The position numbers and the translations under genes were made by a program. Shown here in pieces: positions 23,031-35,305 of a DNA stretch of 64,000 bases. Below the pieces are notes generated by a model that was not told the origin of the DNA, did no database searches, and saw nothing but the letters and a program-made list of their open reading frames with translations. Origin of the DNA: Hydractinia symbiolongicarpus (Eukaryota; Cnidaria; Hydrozoa; Anthoathecata; Hydractiniidae); the NCBI RefSeq assembly GCF_029227915.1, contig NC_079885.1, positions 2,728,001 to 2,792,000 on the forward strand. Reading direction: 5' to 3'. Within the stretch, counting starts at the first letter, position 1; every line of letters begins with the position of its first letter.

Positions 23031-23436
23031 TAATTTAAAAAATCGTTCTGGAAATGAGTTTACTCACAGGGTACTTTCTTTGTATACATTCGACTACACG
23101 GGCCAAGCCCGGGATTTAGGGGAAATCGCTGGTTTTCGTTTGCCGGCGATTAAACCTCTTTCATTAAGCGTCTCATCAAAAATGAAAACATTTTTGAAAA
23201 CTACAAGTCTCGTGCGTTTTAGTGGTGAAAAAATAATTTAAAAAATCGTTCAGGAAATCAGTTTACTTCTTGGTTACTTTCTTTATATACATTCAACTAT
23301 ACGGGCCAAGCCCGGGATTTACGGGAAATCCCGGGTTTTCGTTTGCCGGCGATTAAACTTCTTTTATTCAGCGTCTCATCAAAAATGAAAACATTTTTGA
23401 AAACTACAAGTCTTATGCGTTTTAGTGGTGAAAAAT
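23031..23436 (+). repeat. Dimer duplication, 406 bp, copy 2
   Basis: This is the second copy of the dimer. The GAAAAATTAATTT variant marks both of its borders. It is absent from the next large repeat copy. Confidence 0.78.
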
Positions 23437-24623
23437 TAATTTAAAAAATCGTTCTGGAAATGAGTTTACTCACAGAGTACTTTCTTTGTATACATTCGAC
23501 TATACGGGCCAAGCCCAGGATTTACGGGAAATCGTGGGTTTTTGTTTGCCGGCGATTAAACCTCTTTCATTAAGCGTCTCATCAAAAATGAAAACATTTT
23601 TGAAAACTACAAGTCTCATGCATTTTAGTGGTGAAAAAAAATTTAAAAAATCATTCGGGAAATGAGTTTACTCCCTGGGTACTTTCTTTGTAGACATTCG
23701 ACTACACGGGCCAAGCCCGGCATTTAGGGGAAATCGCTTGTTTTCGTTTGCTGGCGATTAAACCACTTTCATTAAGCGTCTCATCAAAAATGAAAACAAT
23801 TTTGAAAACTACAAGTCTCGTGCGTTTTAGTGGTGAAAAAATAATTTAAAAAATCGTTCGGGAAATCAGTTTACTCCTTGGTTACTTTCTTTATATACAT
23901 TCAACTATACGGGCCAAGCCCGGGATTTACGGGAAATCGCGGGTTTTCGTTTGCCGGCGATTAAACTTCTTTTATTCAGCGTCTCATCAAAAATGAAAAC
24001 ATTTTTGAAAACTACAAGTCTTATGCGTTTTAATGGTGAAAAAATAATTTAAAAAATCGTTCTGGAAATGAGTTTACTCACAGAGTACTTTCTTTGGATA
24101 CATTCGACTATACGGGCCAAGCCCAGGATTTACGGGAAATCGCGGGTTTTCGTTTGCCGGCGATTAAACCTCTTTCATTAAGCGTCTCATCAAAAATGAA
24201 AACATTTTTGAAAACTACAAGTCTCATGCATTTTAGTGGTGAAAAAAAATTTAAAAAATCATTCGGGAAATGAGTTTACTCCCTGGGTACTTTCTTTGTA
24301 TACATTCGACTACACGGGCCAAGCCCGGCATTTAGGGGAAATCGCTTGTTTTCGTTTGCCGGCGATTAAACCACTTTCATTAAGCGTCTCATCAAAAATG
24401 AAAACAATTTTAAAAACTACAAGTCTCGTGCGTTTTAGTGGTGAAAAAATAATTTAAAAAATCGTTCGGGAAATCAGTTTACTCCTTGGTTACTTTCTTT
24501 ATATACATTCAACTATACGGGCCAAGCCCGGGATTTACGGGAAATCGCGGGTTTTCGTTTGCCGGCGATTAAACCTCTTTCATTAAGCGTCTCATCAAAA
24601 ATGAAAATATTTTTGAAAACTAC

Positions 24624-24643
24624 AAGTCTCGTGGTGAAAAAAT
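24624..24643 (+). repeat. 10-bp microdeletion, copy 2
   Basis: The lesion is identical and lies 3553 bp downstream of the first. Confidence 0.85.
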
Positions 24644-25637
24644 AATTTAAAAAATCGCTCGGGAAATGAGTTTACTCCCTGGGTACTTTCTTTGTATACT
24701 TTTGACTATACGGGCCGAGTCCGGGATTTACGGGAAATCGCGGGTTTTCGTTTGCCGGCGATTAAACTTCTTTTATTCAGCGTGCCATCAAAAATGAAAA
24801 CATTTTTGAAAACTACAAGTCTCATGCGTTTTAGTGGTGAAAAAATAATATAAAAAATCGTTCAGGAAATGAGTTTACTCCCTGGTTACTTTCTTTGTAT
24901 ACTTTTGACTATACGGGCCAAGCCCGAAATTACGGGAAATGGCGAGTTTTCGTTTGCCGGCGATCAAACTTCTTTTATTCAGTGTCTCATCAAAAATGAA
25001 AACAATTTTGAAAACTACAAGTCTCATGCGTTTTAGTGGTGAAAAGATAATTTAAAAAATCGTTCGGGAAATGAGTTTACTCCCTGGGTACTTTCTTTGT
25101 ATACTTTTGACAATAGGGGCCGAGTCCGGGATTTACGGGAAATCGCAGGTTTACGTTTGCCGGCAATTAAACTTATTTTATTCAGCGTCTCATCAAAAAT
25201 GAAAACATTTTTGAAAACTACAAGTCTTATGCGTTTTAGTGGTGAAAAAATAATTTAAAAAATCGTTCTGGAAATGAGTTTACTCACAGGGTACTTTCTT
25301 TGTATACATTCGACTATACGGGCCAAGCCCGGGATTTACAGGAAATCGCGGGTTTTCGTTTGCCGGCGATTAAACCTCTTTCATTAAGCGTCTCATCAAA
25401 AATGAAAACATTTTTGAAAACTACAAGTCTCATGCGTTTTAGTGGTGAAATAAAAATTTAAAAAATCGTTCGGGAAATAAGTTTACTCCCTGGGTACTTT
25501 CTTTGTATACTTTTGACTATACGGCCGATTCTGGGATTTACGGGAAATCGCAGGTTTTTGTTTGCCGGCGAATAAACTTCTTTTATTCAGCGTCTCATCA
25601 AAAATGAAAACATTTTTGAAAACTACAAGTCTCATGC

Positions 25638-25763
25638 AAATTATTTTTTCACCACTAAAACGCATGAGACTTGTAGTTTTCAGAAATGTTTTCATTTTTT
25701 ATGAGACGCTTAATGAAAGTGGTTTAATCGCCGGCAAACGAAAACCCGTGATTACCCGTAAAT
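25638..25763 (-). repeat. Inverted partial monomer, copy 2
   Basis: This is an exact positional copy of the first inversion, 3553 bp downstream, with the same junctions. It was copied with the large block. Confidence 0.93.
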
Positions 25764-26120
25764 ATACGGGCCGATCCGGGATTTACGGAAATCGCGGGTT
25801 TTCGTTTGCCGGCGATTAAACTCCTTTTATTCAGCGTCTCATTAAAAATAAAAACATTTTTGAAAACTACAAGTCTCATGCGTTTTAGTGGTGAAATAAA
25901 AATTTAAAAAATCGTTCGGGAAATAAGTTTACTCCCTGGGTACTTTCTTTGTATACTTTTGACTATACGGCCGATTCTGGGATTTACGGGAAATCGCAGG
26001 TTTTCGTTTGCCGGCGAATAAACTTCTTTTATTCAGCGTCTCATCAAAAATGAAAACATTTTTGAAAACTACAAGTCTCATGCGTTTTAGTGGTGAAAAG
26101 ATAATTTAAAAAATCGTTTT

Positions 26121-26196
26121 GGAAATGAGTTTACTCACAGGATACTACAAGTCTCATGCGATTTAGTGGTGAAAAGATAATTTAAAAAATCGTTCT
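26121..26196 (+). repeat. Mini-monomer, 76 bp (copy)
   Basis: It lies exactly 3553 bp after the previous mini-unit, again downstream of an inverted segment. It was therefore copied with the large block. Confidence 0.9.
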
Positions 26197-27162
26197 GGAA
26201 ATGAGTTTACTCACAGGGTACTTTCTTTGTATACATTCGACTACACGGGCCAAGCCCGGGATTTAGGGGAAATCGCTGGTTTTCGTTTGCCGGCGATTAA
26301 ACCTCTTTCATTAAGCGTCTCATCAAAAATGAAAACATTTTTGAAAACTACAAGTCTCGTGCGTTTTAGTGGTGAAAAAATAATTTAAAAAATCGTTCAG
26401 GAAATCAGTTTACTTCTTGGTTACTTTCTTTATATACATTCAACTATACGGGCCAAGCCCGGGATTTACGGGAAATCCCGGGTTTTCGTTTGCCGGCGAT
26501 TAAACTTCTTTTATTCAGCGTCTCATCAAAAATGAAAACATTTTTGAAAACTACAAGTCTTATGCGTTTTAGTGGTGAAAAAATAATTTAAAAAATCGTT
26601 CTGGAAATGAGTTTACTCACAGAGTACTTTCTTTGTATACATTCGACTATACGGGCCAAGCCCAGGATTTACGGGAAATCGCGGGTTTTCGTTTGCCGGC
26701 GATTAAACCTCTTTCATTAAGCGTCTCATCAAAAATGAAAACATTTTTGAAAACTATAAGTCTCATGCATTTTAGTGGTGAAAAAAAATTTAAAAAATCA
26801 TTCGGGAAATGAGTTTACTCCCTGGGTACTTTCTTTGTATACATTCGACTACACGGGCCAAGCCCGGCATTTAGGAGAAATCGCTTGTTTTCGTTTGCTG
26901 GCGATTAAACCACTTTCATTAAGCGTCTCATCAAAAATGAAAACAATTTTGAAAACTACAAGTCTCGTGCGTTTTAGTGGTGAAAAAATAATTTAAAAAA
27001 TCGTTCGGGAAATCAGTTTACTCCTTGGTTACTTTCTTTATATACATTCAACTATACGGGCCAAGCCCGGGATTTACGGGAAATCGCGGGTTTTCGTTTG
27101 CCGGCGATTAAACCTCTTTCATTAAGCGTCTCATCAAAAATGAAAACATTTTTGAAAACTAC

Positions 27163-27182
27163 AAGTCTCGTGGTGAAAAAAT
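27163..27182 (+). repeat. 10-bp microdeletion, copy 3
   Basis: The lesion is identical and lies 2539 bp after copy 2, in the shortened third repeat copy. Confidence 0.85.
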
Positions 27183-27974
27183 AATTTAAAAAATCGCTCG
27201 GGAAATGAGTTTACTCCCTGGGTACTTTCTTTGTATACTTTTGACTATACGGGCCGAGTCCGGGATTTACGGGAAATCGCGGGTTTTCGTTTGCCGGCGA
27301 TTAAACTTCTTTTATTCAGCGTCCCATCAAAAATGAAAACATTTTTGAAAACTACAAGTCTCATGCGTTTTAGTGGTGAAAAAATAATATAAAAAATCGT
27401 TCAGGAAATGAGTTTACTCCCTGGTTACTTTCTTTGTATACTTTTGACTAAACGGGCCAAGCCCGAAATTACGGGAAATGGCGAGTTTTCGTTTGCCGGC
27501 GATCAAACTTCTTTTATTCAGTGTCTCATCAAAAATGAAAACAATTTTGAAAACTACAAGTCTCATGCGTTTTAGTGGTGAAAAGATAATTTAAAAAATC
27601 GTTCGGGAAATGAGTTTACTCCCTGGGTACTTTCTTTGTATACTTTTGACAATAGGGGCCGAGTCCGGGATTTACGGGAAATCGCAGGTTTACGTTTGCC
27701 GGCGATTAAACTTATTTTATTCAGCGTCTCATCAAAAATGAAAACATTTTTGAAAACTACAAGTCTTATGCGTTTTAGTGGTGAAAAATTAATTTAAAAA
27801 ATCGTTCTGGAAATGAGTTTACTCACAGGGTACTTTCTTTGTATACATTCGACTATACGGGCCAAGCCCGGGATTTACAGGAAATCGCGGGTTTTCGTTT
27901 GCCGGCGATTAAACCTCTTTCATTAAGCGTCTCATCAAAAATGAAAACATTTTTGAAAACTACAAGTCTCATGC

Positions 27975-28100
27975 AAATTATTTTTTCACCACTAAAACGC
28001 ATGAGACTTGTAGTTTTCAGAAGTGTTTTCATTTTTTATGAGACGCTTAATGAAAGTGGTTTAACCGCCGGCAAACGAAAACCCGTGATTACCCGTAAAT
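27975..28100 (-). repeat. Inverted partial monomer, copy 3
   Basis: The junctions are the same, with two changes (CAGAAGTGTTTTC and TTAACCGCCGG). The unit on its left is the GATTAAACCTCTTTCATTAAG type, not the GCGAATAAAC type. That makes the left palindrome arm a better match to the inverted piece than in copies 1 and 2. Confidence 0.92.
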
Positions 28101-31100
28101 ATACGGGCCGATCCGGGATTTACGGAAATCGCGGGTTTTCGTTTGCCGGCGATTAAACTCCTTTTATTCAGCGTCTCATTAAAAATAAAAACATTTTTGA
28201 AAACTACAAGTCTCATGCGTTTTAGTGGTGAAATAAAAATTTAAAAAATCGTTCGGGAAATAAGTTTACTCCCTGGGTACTTTCTTTGTATCCTTTTGAC
28301 TATACGGCCGATTCTGGGATTTACGGGAAATCGCAGGTTTTCGTTTACCGGCGAATAAACTTCTTTTATTCAGCGTCTCATCAAAAATGAAAACATTTTT
28401 GAAAACTACAAGTCCCATGCGTTTTAGTGGTGAAAAGATAATTTAAAAAATCTTTTTGGAAATGAGTTTACTCCCTGGTTACTTTCTTTGTATACTTTTG
28501 ACTATACGGGCCGAGTCCGGGATTTACGGGAAGTCGCGGGTTTTCGTTTGCCGGCGATTAAACTTCTCTTATTCAGCGTCCCATCAAAAATGAAAACATT
28601 TTTGAAAACTACAAGTCTTATGCGTTTTAGTGGTGAAAAAATAATTTAAAAAATCGTTCTGGAAATGAGTTTACTCACAGGGTACTTTCTTTGTATACTT
28701 TTGACTATACGGGCCAAGCCCGGATTTACGGGAAATGGCGAGTTTTCGTTTGCCGGCGATCAAACTTCTTTTATTCAGCGTCTCATCAAAAATTAAAACA
28801 TTTTTGAAAACTACAAGTCTCATGCGTTTTAGTGGTGAAAAGATAATTTAAAAAATCGTTTTGGAAATGAGTTTACTCCCTGGTTACTTTCTTTGTATAC
28901 TTTTGACTATACGGGCCAAGCCGAAGATTTACGGGAAATGGCGAGTTTTCGTTTGCCGGCGATCAAACTTCTTTTATTCAGTGTCTCATCAAAAATGAAA
29001 ACAATTTTAAAAACTACAAGTCTCATGCGTTTTAGTGGTGAAAAGATGATTTAAAAAATCGTTTTGAAAATGAGTTAACTCACAGGGTACTTTCTTTGTA
29101 TACATTCGACTATACGGCCCAAGCCCGGATTTACGGGAAATCGCGGGTTTTCGTTTGCCGGCGATTAAACCACTTTCATTAAGCGTCTCATCAAAAATGA
29201 AAACATTTTTGAAAACTACAAGTCTCATGGGCTTTAGTGGTAAAATAATAATTTAAAAAATCGTTCGGGAAATGAGTTTACACCCTGGGTACTTTCTTTG
29301 TATACTTTTGACTATACGGGCCGATTCCGGGATTTACGGGAAATCGCAGGTTTTCGTTTGCCGGCGAATAAACTTCTTTTATTCAGCGTCTCATCAAAAA
29401 TGAAAACATTTTTGAAAACTACAAGTCTCATGCGTTTTAGTGGTGAAAAAATAATTTAAAAAATCGTTCGGGAAATGAGTTTACTCCCTGGGTACTTTCT
29501 TTGTATACTTTTGACTATGCGGGCCAAGCCCGGGATTTACGGGAAATCACGGGTTTTCGTTTGCCGGCGATTAAACCACTTTCATTAAGCGTCTCATCAA
29601 AAATGAAAACATTTCTGAAAACTGCAAGTCTCATCCGTTTTAGTGGTGAAAAAATAATTTAAAAAATCGTTCGGGAAATGAGTTTACTCCCTGGGTACTT
29701 TCTTTGTATACTTTTAACTATACGGGCCAATTCGGGATTTACGGAAATCGCGGGTTTTCGTTTGCCGGCGATTAAACTTCTTTTATTCAGCGTCTCATCA
29801 AAAATGATAACATTTTTAAAAACTACAAGTCTCATGCGTTTTAGTGGTGAAAAAATAAATTAAAAAATCGGTTGGGAAATGAGTTTAGTCCCTGGATACT
29901 TTCTTTGTATACTTTTGACAATACGGGCCGAGTCCGGGATTTACGGGAAATCGCAGGTTTAGGTTTGCCGGCGATTAAACTTATTTTATTCAGCGTCTCA
30001 TCAAAAATGAAAACATTTTTGAAAACTACAAGTCTTATGCGTTTTAGTGGTGAAAAAATAATTTAAAAAATCGTTCTGGAAATGAGTTTACTCACAGGGT
30101 ACTTTCTTTGTATACATTCGACTATACGGGCCAAGCCCGGGATTTACAGGAAATCGCGGGTTTTCGTTTGCCGGCGATTAAACCTCTTTCATTAAGCGTC
30201 TCCTCAAAAATGAAAACATTTTTGAAAACTACAAGTCTCATGCGTTTTAGTGGTGAAAAAAAAATTAAAAAATCGTTCGGGAAATGAGTTTACTCCCTGG
30301 GTACTTTCTTTTTATACATTTGCCTATACGGGCCAAGCCCGGGATTTACGGGAAATCGCGGGATTTCGTTTGCCGGCGATTAAACCTCTTTCATTAAGCC
30401 TCTCATCAAAAACGAAAACATTTTTGAAAACTGCAAGTCTCATGCGTTTTAGTGGTGAAAAGATAATTTAAAAAATCGTTTTGGAAATGAGTTTACTCAC
30501 AGGGTACTTTCTTTGTATACATTCGACTATACGGGCCAAGCCTGGGATTTACGGGAAATCGCGGGTTTTCGTTTGCCGGCGATTAAACCACTTTCATTAA
30601 GCGTCTCATTAAAAATGAAAACATTCCTGAAAACTACAAGTCTCATGCGTTTTAGTGGTGAAAAAATAATTCAAAAAATCGTTCGGGAAATGGGTTTACT
30701 TCCTGGGTACTTTCTTTGTATACTTTTGACTATACGGGCCGAGTCCGGGAATTACGGGAAGTCGCGGGTTTTCGTTTGCCGGCGATTAAACTTCTTTTAT
30801 TCAGCGTCTCATCAAAAATGAAAACATTTTCAAAAACTGCAAGTCTCATGGGTTTTAGTGGTGAAATAATAATTTAAAAAATCGTTCGGGAAATGAGTTT
30901 ACTCCCTGGGTACTTTCTTTGTATACTTTTGACTATACGGCCGATTCCGGGATTTACGGGAAATCGCAGGTTTTCGTTTGCCGGCGAAGAAACTTCTTTT
31001 ATTCAGCGTCTCATCAAAAATGAAAACATTTTTGAAAACTACAAGTCTCATGTGTTTTAGTGGTGAAAAGATAATTTAAAAAATCGTTTTGGAAATGAGT

Positions 31101-31136
31101 TTACTGACAGGGTACTTTCTTTGTATACATTCGACT

Positions 31137-32552
31137 ATACGGGCCAAGCCCGGGATTTACGGGAAATCACGGGTTTTCGTTTGTCGGCGATTAAACCACT
31201 TTCATTCAGCGTCTCATCAAAAATAAAACATTTTTAAAAAGTACAAGTCTCATGGGCTTTAGTGGTGAAATAATAATTTAAAAATTGTTCGGGAAATGAG
31301 TTTACTCCCTGGGTACTTTTTTTGTATACATTCGCCTATACGGGCCAAGCCCGGGATTTACGGGAAATCGCGGGATTTCGTTTGCCGGCGATTAAACCTC
31401 TTTTATTAAGCGTCTCATCAAAAACGAAAACATTTTTGAAAACTGCAAGTCTCATGCGTTTTAGTGGTGAAAAGATAATTTAAAAAATCGTTTTGGAAAT
31501 GAGTTTACTCACAGGGTACTTTCTTTGTATACATTCGCCTATACGGGCCAAGCCCGGGATTTACGGAAAATCGCGGGTTTTCGTTTGCCGGCGATTAAAC
31601 CACTTTCATTAAGCGTCTCATCAAAAATGAAGACATTTCTGAAAACTACAAGTCTCATGCGTTTTAGTGGTGAAAAAATAATTCAAAACATCGTTCGGGA
31701 AATGGGTTTACTCCCTGGGTACTTTCTTTGTATAATTTTGACTATACGGGACGAGTCCGGGAATTACGGGAAATCGCAGGTTTTCGTTTGCCGGCGATTA
31801 AACTTCTTTTATTCAGCGTCTCATCAAAAATGAAAACATTTTTAAAAACTACAAGTCTCATGGGCTTTAGTGGTGAAATAATAATTTAAAAAATCGTTCG
31901 GGAAATGAGTTTACTCCCTGGGTACTTTCTTTGTATAGTTTTGACTATACGGCCGATTCCGGGATTTACGGGAAATCGAAGGTTTTCGTTTGCCGGCGAA
32001 TAAACTTCTTTTATTCAGCGTCTCATCAAAAATGAAAACATTTTTGAAAACTACAAGTCTCATGCGTTTTAGTGGTGAAAAGATAATTTAAAAAATCGTT
32101 TTGGAAATGAGTTTACTCACAAGGTACTTTCTTTGTATACATTCGACTATACGGGCCAAGCCCGGGATTTACAGGAAATCACGGGTTTTCGTTTGCCGGC
32201 GATTAAACCACTTTCATTCAGCGTCTCATCAAAAATGAAAACATTTCTGAAAACTAAAAGTCTCATGCGTTTTAGTGGTGAAAAAATAATTTAAAAAATC
32301 GTTCAGGAAATGAGTTTACTCCCCGGGTACTTTCTTTGTATACTTTTAACTATACGGGCCGATCCGGGATTTACGGAAATCGCGGGTTTTCGTTTGCCGG
32401 CGATTAAACTTCTTTTATTCAGCGTCTCATCAAAAATGAAAACATTTTTAAAAACTACAAGTCTCATGGGCTTTAGTGGTGAAATAATAATTTAAAAAAT
32501 CGTTTTGGAAATGAGTTTAGTCCCTGGGTACTTTCTTTGTATACTTTTGACA
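31137..32552 (+). repeat. 7-unit repeat, 1416 bp, copy 1
   Basis: The rare GTCGGCGATT with AAAAAGTACAAG unit occurs at 31183 and 32599, and two complete unit frames repeat at exactly 1416 bp (31525/32941 and 32310/33726). The parent on the left reads TTCGACTATACGGGCCAAG and the parent on the right reads GACAATACGGGCCGAG. The junction at 32553 reads GACAATACGGGCCAAG, so exchange fell inside ATACGGGCC. Confidence 0.9.
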
Positions 32553-33968
32553 ATACGGGCCAAGCCCGGGATTTACGGGAAATCACGGGTTTTCGTTTGT
32601 CGGCGATTAAACCACTTTCATTCAGCGTCTCATCAAAAATGAAACATTTTTAAAAAGTACAAGTCTCATGGGCTTTAGTGGTGAAATAATAATTTAAAAA
32701 TTGTTCGGGAAATGAGTTTAGTCCCTGGGTACTTTCTTTGTATACATTTGCCTATACGGGCCAAGCCCGGGATTTACGGGAAATCGCGGGATTTCGTTTG
32801 CCGGCGATTAAACCTCTTTTATTAAGCGTCTCATCAAAAACGAAAACATTTTTGAAAACTGCAAGTCTCATGCGTTTTAGTGGTGAAAAGATAATTTAAA
32901 AAATCGTTTTGGAAATGAGTTTACTCACAGGGTACTTTCTTTGTATACATTCGCCTATACGGGCCAAGCCCGGGATTTACGGAAAATCGCGGGTTTTCGT
33001 TTGCCGGCGATTAAACCAATTTCATTAAGCGTCTCATCAAAAATGAAGACATTTCTGAAAACTACAAGTCTCATGCGTTTTAGTGGTGAAAAAATAATTC
33101 AAAATATCGTTCGGGAAATGGGTTTACTCCCTGGGTACTTTCTTTGTATAATTTTGACTATACGGGACGAGTCCGGGAATTACGGGAAATCGCAGGTTTT
33201 CGTTTGCCGGCGATTAAACTTCTTTTATTCAGCGTCTCATCAAAAATGAAAACATTTTTAAAAACTAAGAGTCTCATGGGCTTTAGTGGTGAAATAATAA
33301 TTTAAAAAATCGTTCGGGAAATGAGTTTACTCCCTGGGTACTTTCTTTGTATAGTTTTGACTATACGGCCGATTCCGGGATTTACGGGAAATCGAAGGTT
33401 TTCGTTTGCCGGCGAATAAACTTCTTTTATTCAGCGTCTCATCAAAAATGAAAACATTTTTGAAAACTACAAGTCTCATGCGTTTTAGTGGTGAAAAGAT
33501 AATTTAAAAAATCGTTTTGGAAATGAGTTTACTCACAGGGTACTTTTTTTGTATACTTTTAACTATACGGGCCAAGCCCGGGATTTACGGGAAATCACGG
33601 GTTTTCGTTTGCCGGCGATTAAACCACTTTCATTCAGCGTCTCATCAAAAATGAAAACATTTCTGAAAACTAAAAGTCTCATGCGTTTTAGTGGTGAAAA
33701 AATAATTTAAAAAATCGTTCGGGAAATGAGTTTACTCCCTGGGTACTTTCTTTGTATACTTTTAACTATACGGGCCGATCCGGGATTTACGGAAATCGCG
33801 GGTTTTCGTTTGCCGGCGATTAAACTTCTTTTATTCAGCGTCTCATCAAAAATGAAAACATTTTTAAAAACTACAAGTCTCATGGGCTTTAGTGGTGAAA
33901 TAATAATTTAAAAAATCGGTTGGGAAATGAGTTTAGTCCCTGGGTACTTTCTTTGTATACTTTTGACA
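32553..33968 (+). repeat. 7-unit repeat, 1416 bp, copy 2
   Basis: This is a near-identical second copy ending at GACA before ATACGGGCCGAG at 33969. It differs at a few bases, for example CCAATTTC for CCACTTTC near 33016 and CTAAGAG for CTACAAG near 33265. Confidence 0.9.
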
Positions 33969-35305
33969 ATACGGGCCGAGTCCGGGATTTACGGGAAATC
34001 GCAGGTTTACGTTTGCCGGCGATTAAACTTATTTTATTCAGCGTCTCATCAAAAATGAAAACATTTTTGAAAACTACAAGTCTTATGCGTTTTAGTGGTG
34101 AAAAAATAATTTAAAAAATCGTTCTGGAAATGAGTTTACTCCCTGGGTACTTTCTTTGTATACATTCGCCTATACGGGCCAAGCCCGGGATTTACGGGAA
34201 ATCGCGGGATTTCGTTTGCCGGCGATTAAACCTCTTTCATTAAGCGTCTCATTAAAAACTAAAACATTTTTGAAAACTACAAGTCTCATGCGTTTTAGTG
34301 GTGAAAAAATAATTCAAAAATCGTTAGGGAAATGGATTTACTCCCTGGGTACTTTCTTTGTATACTTTTGACTATACGGGCCGAGTCCGGGAATTACGGG
34401 AAGTCGCGGGTTTTCGTTTGCCGGCGATTAAACTTCTTTTATTCAGCGTCTCATCAAAAATGAAAACATTTTTAAAAACTACAAGTCTCATGGGTTTTAG
34501 TGGTGAAATAATAATTTAAAAAATCGTTCGGGAAATGAGTTTACTCCCTGGGAACTTTCTTTGTATACATTTGACTATACGGCCGATTCCGGGATTTACA
34601 GGAAATCGCAGGTTTTCGTTTGCCGGCGAATAAACTTCTTTTATACAGCGTCTCATCAAAAATGAAAACATTTTTGAAAACTACAAGTCTTATGCGTTTT
34701 AGTGGTGAAAAGATAATTTAAAAAATCGTTTTAGAAATGAGTTTACTGACAGGGTACTTTCTTTGTATACATTCGACTATACGGGCCAAGCCCGGGATTT
34801 ACGGGAAATCACGGGTTTTCGTTTGCCGGCGATTAAACCACTTTCATTCAGCATCTCATCAAAAATGAAACATTTTTAAAAACTACAAGTCTCATGCGTT
34901 TTAGTGGTGAAAAAATAATTCAAAAAATCGTTCGGGAAATGGGTTTACTCCCTGGGTACTTTCTTTGTATACATTTGACTATACGGCCGATTCCGGGATT
35001 TACGGGAAATCACGGGTTTTCGTTTGCCGGCGATTAAACTTCTTTTATACAGCGTCTCATCAAAAATGAAAACATTTTTGAAAACTACAAGTCTCATGCG
35101 TTTTAGTGGTGAAATAATAATTTAAAAAATCGTTCGGGAAATGAGTTTACTCCCTGGGTACTTTCTTTGTATACATTCGCCTACACGGGCCAAGCCCGGG
35201 ATTTACGGGAAATCGCGGGATTTCGTTTGCCGGCGATTAAACCTCTTTCATTAAGCGTCTCATCAAAAACGAAAACCTTTTTGAAAACTGCAAGTCTCAT
35301 GCGTT

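Larger units (their letters stand above)
20352..23904 (+). repeat. 3553-bp complex repeat, copy 1
   Basis: This holds about 17 full units plus one inverted partial unit, one mini-unit and one microdeletion. It matches 23905 onward at offset 3553. Private marks include TTTTAATGGTG (20478 and 24031). I saw only a handful of differences, for example CTCTCTGGG versus CTCCCTGGG near 21121, GAAAACATAATTT versus GAAAAGATAATTT near 21490, and CTACATGTC versus CTACAAGTC near 21668. The exchange point lies in a shared stretch beginning CTATACGGGCC. Confidence 0.88.
23905..27051 (+). repeat. 3553-bp repeat, copy 2 lacking one dimer (3147 bp)
   Basis: The offset is 3553 through the inverted segment and mini-unit. 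It then falls to 3147 because the internal 406-bp dimer duplication of copy 1 is present only once. The GTTTGCTGGCGATTAAACC units at about 23751 and 26895 correspond at the new offset. Confidence 0.85.
27052..28470 (+). repeat. 3553-bp repeat, partial copy 3
   Basis: It continues with the CTCGTGGTG microdeletion, GGCGAGTTTTCG and TTGACAATAGGGGCC units, then a third inverted segment. It lacks one unit before the inversion, so the inversion-to-inversion spacing is 2337 bp here. The match is lost near 28470. Confidence 0.8.
17350..29000 (+). repeat. Domain 2: array segment rich in broken and inverted units
   Basis: This domain concentrates structural defects: half-units, mini-units, a 10-bp microdeletion and inverted partial units. 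Its typical full units carry GCATTTAGGGGAAATCGC, GAAAAAAAATTTAAAAAATC and CTCGTGCG, and they alternate with GATTAAACCTC and GATTAAACCAC types. The defects recur because the block that contains them was duplicated afterwards. No gene is present. Confidence 0.85.

Noticed and set aside
22085-28100. Inverted segments as terminal inverted repeats of a DNA transposon
   Set aside because: Both strands are the satellite itself, with no transposase, no target-site duplication and no foreign interior. A partial inversion of a unit explains them.
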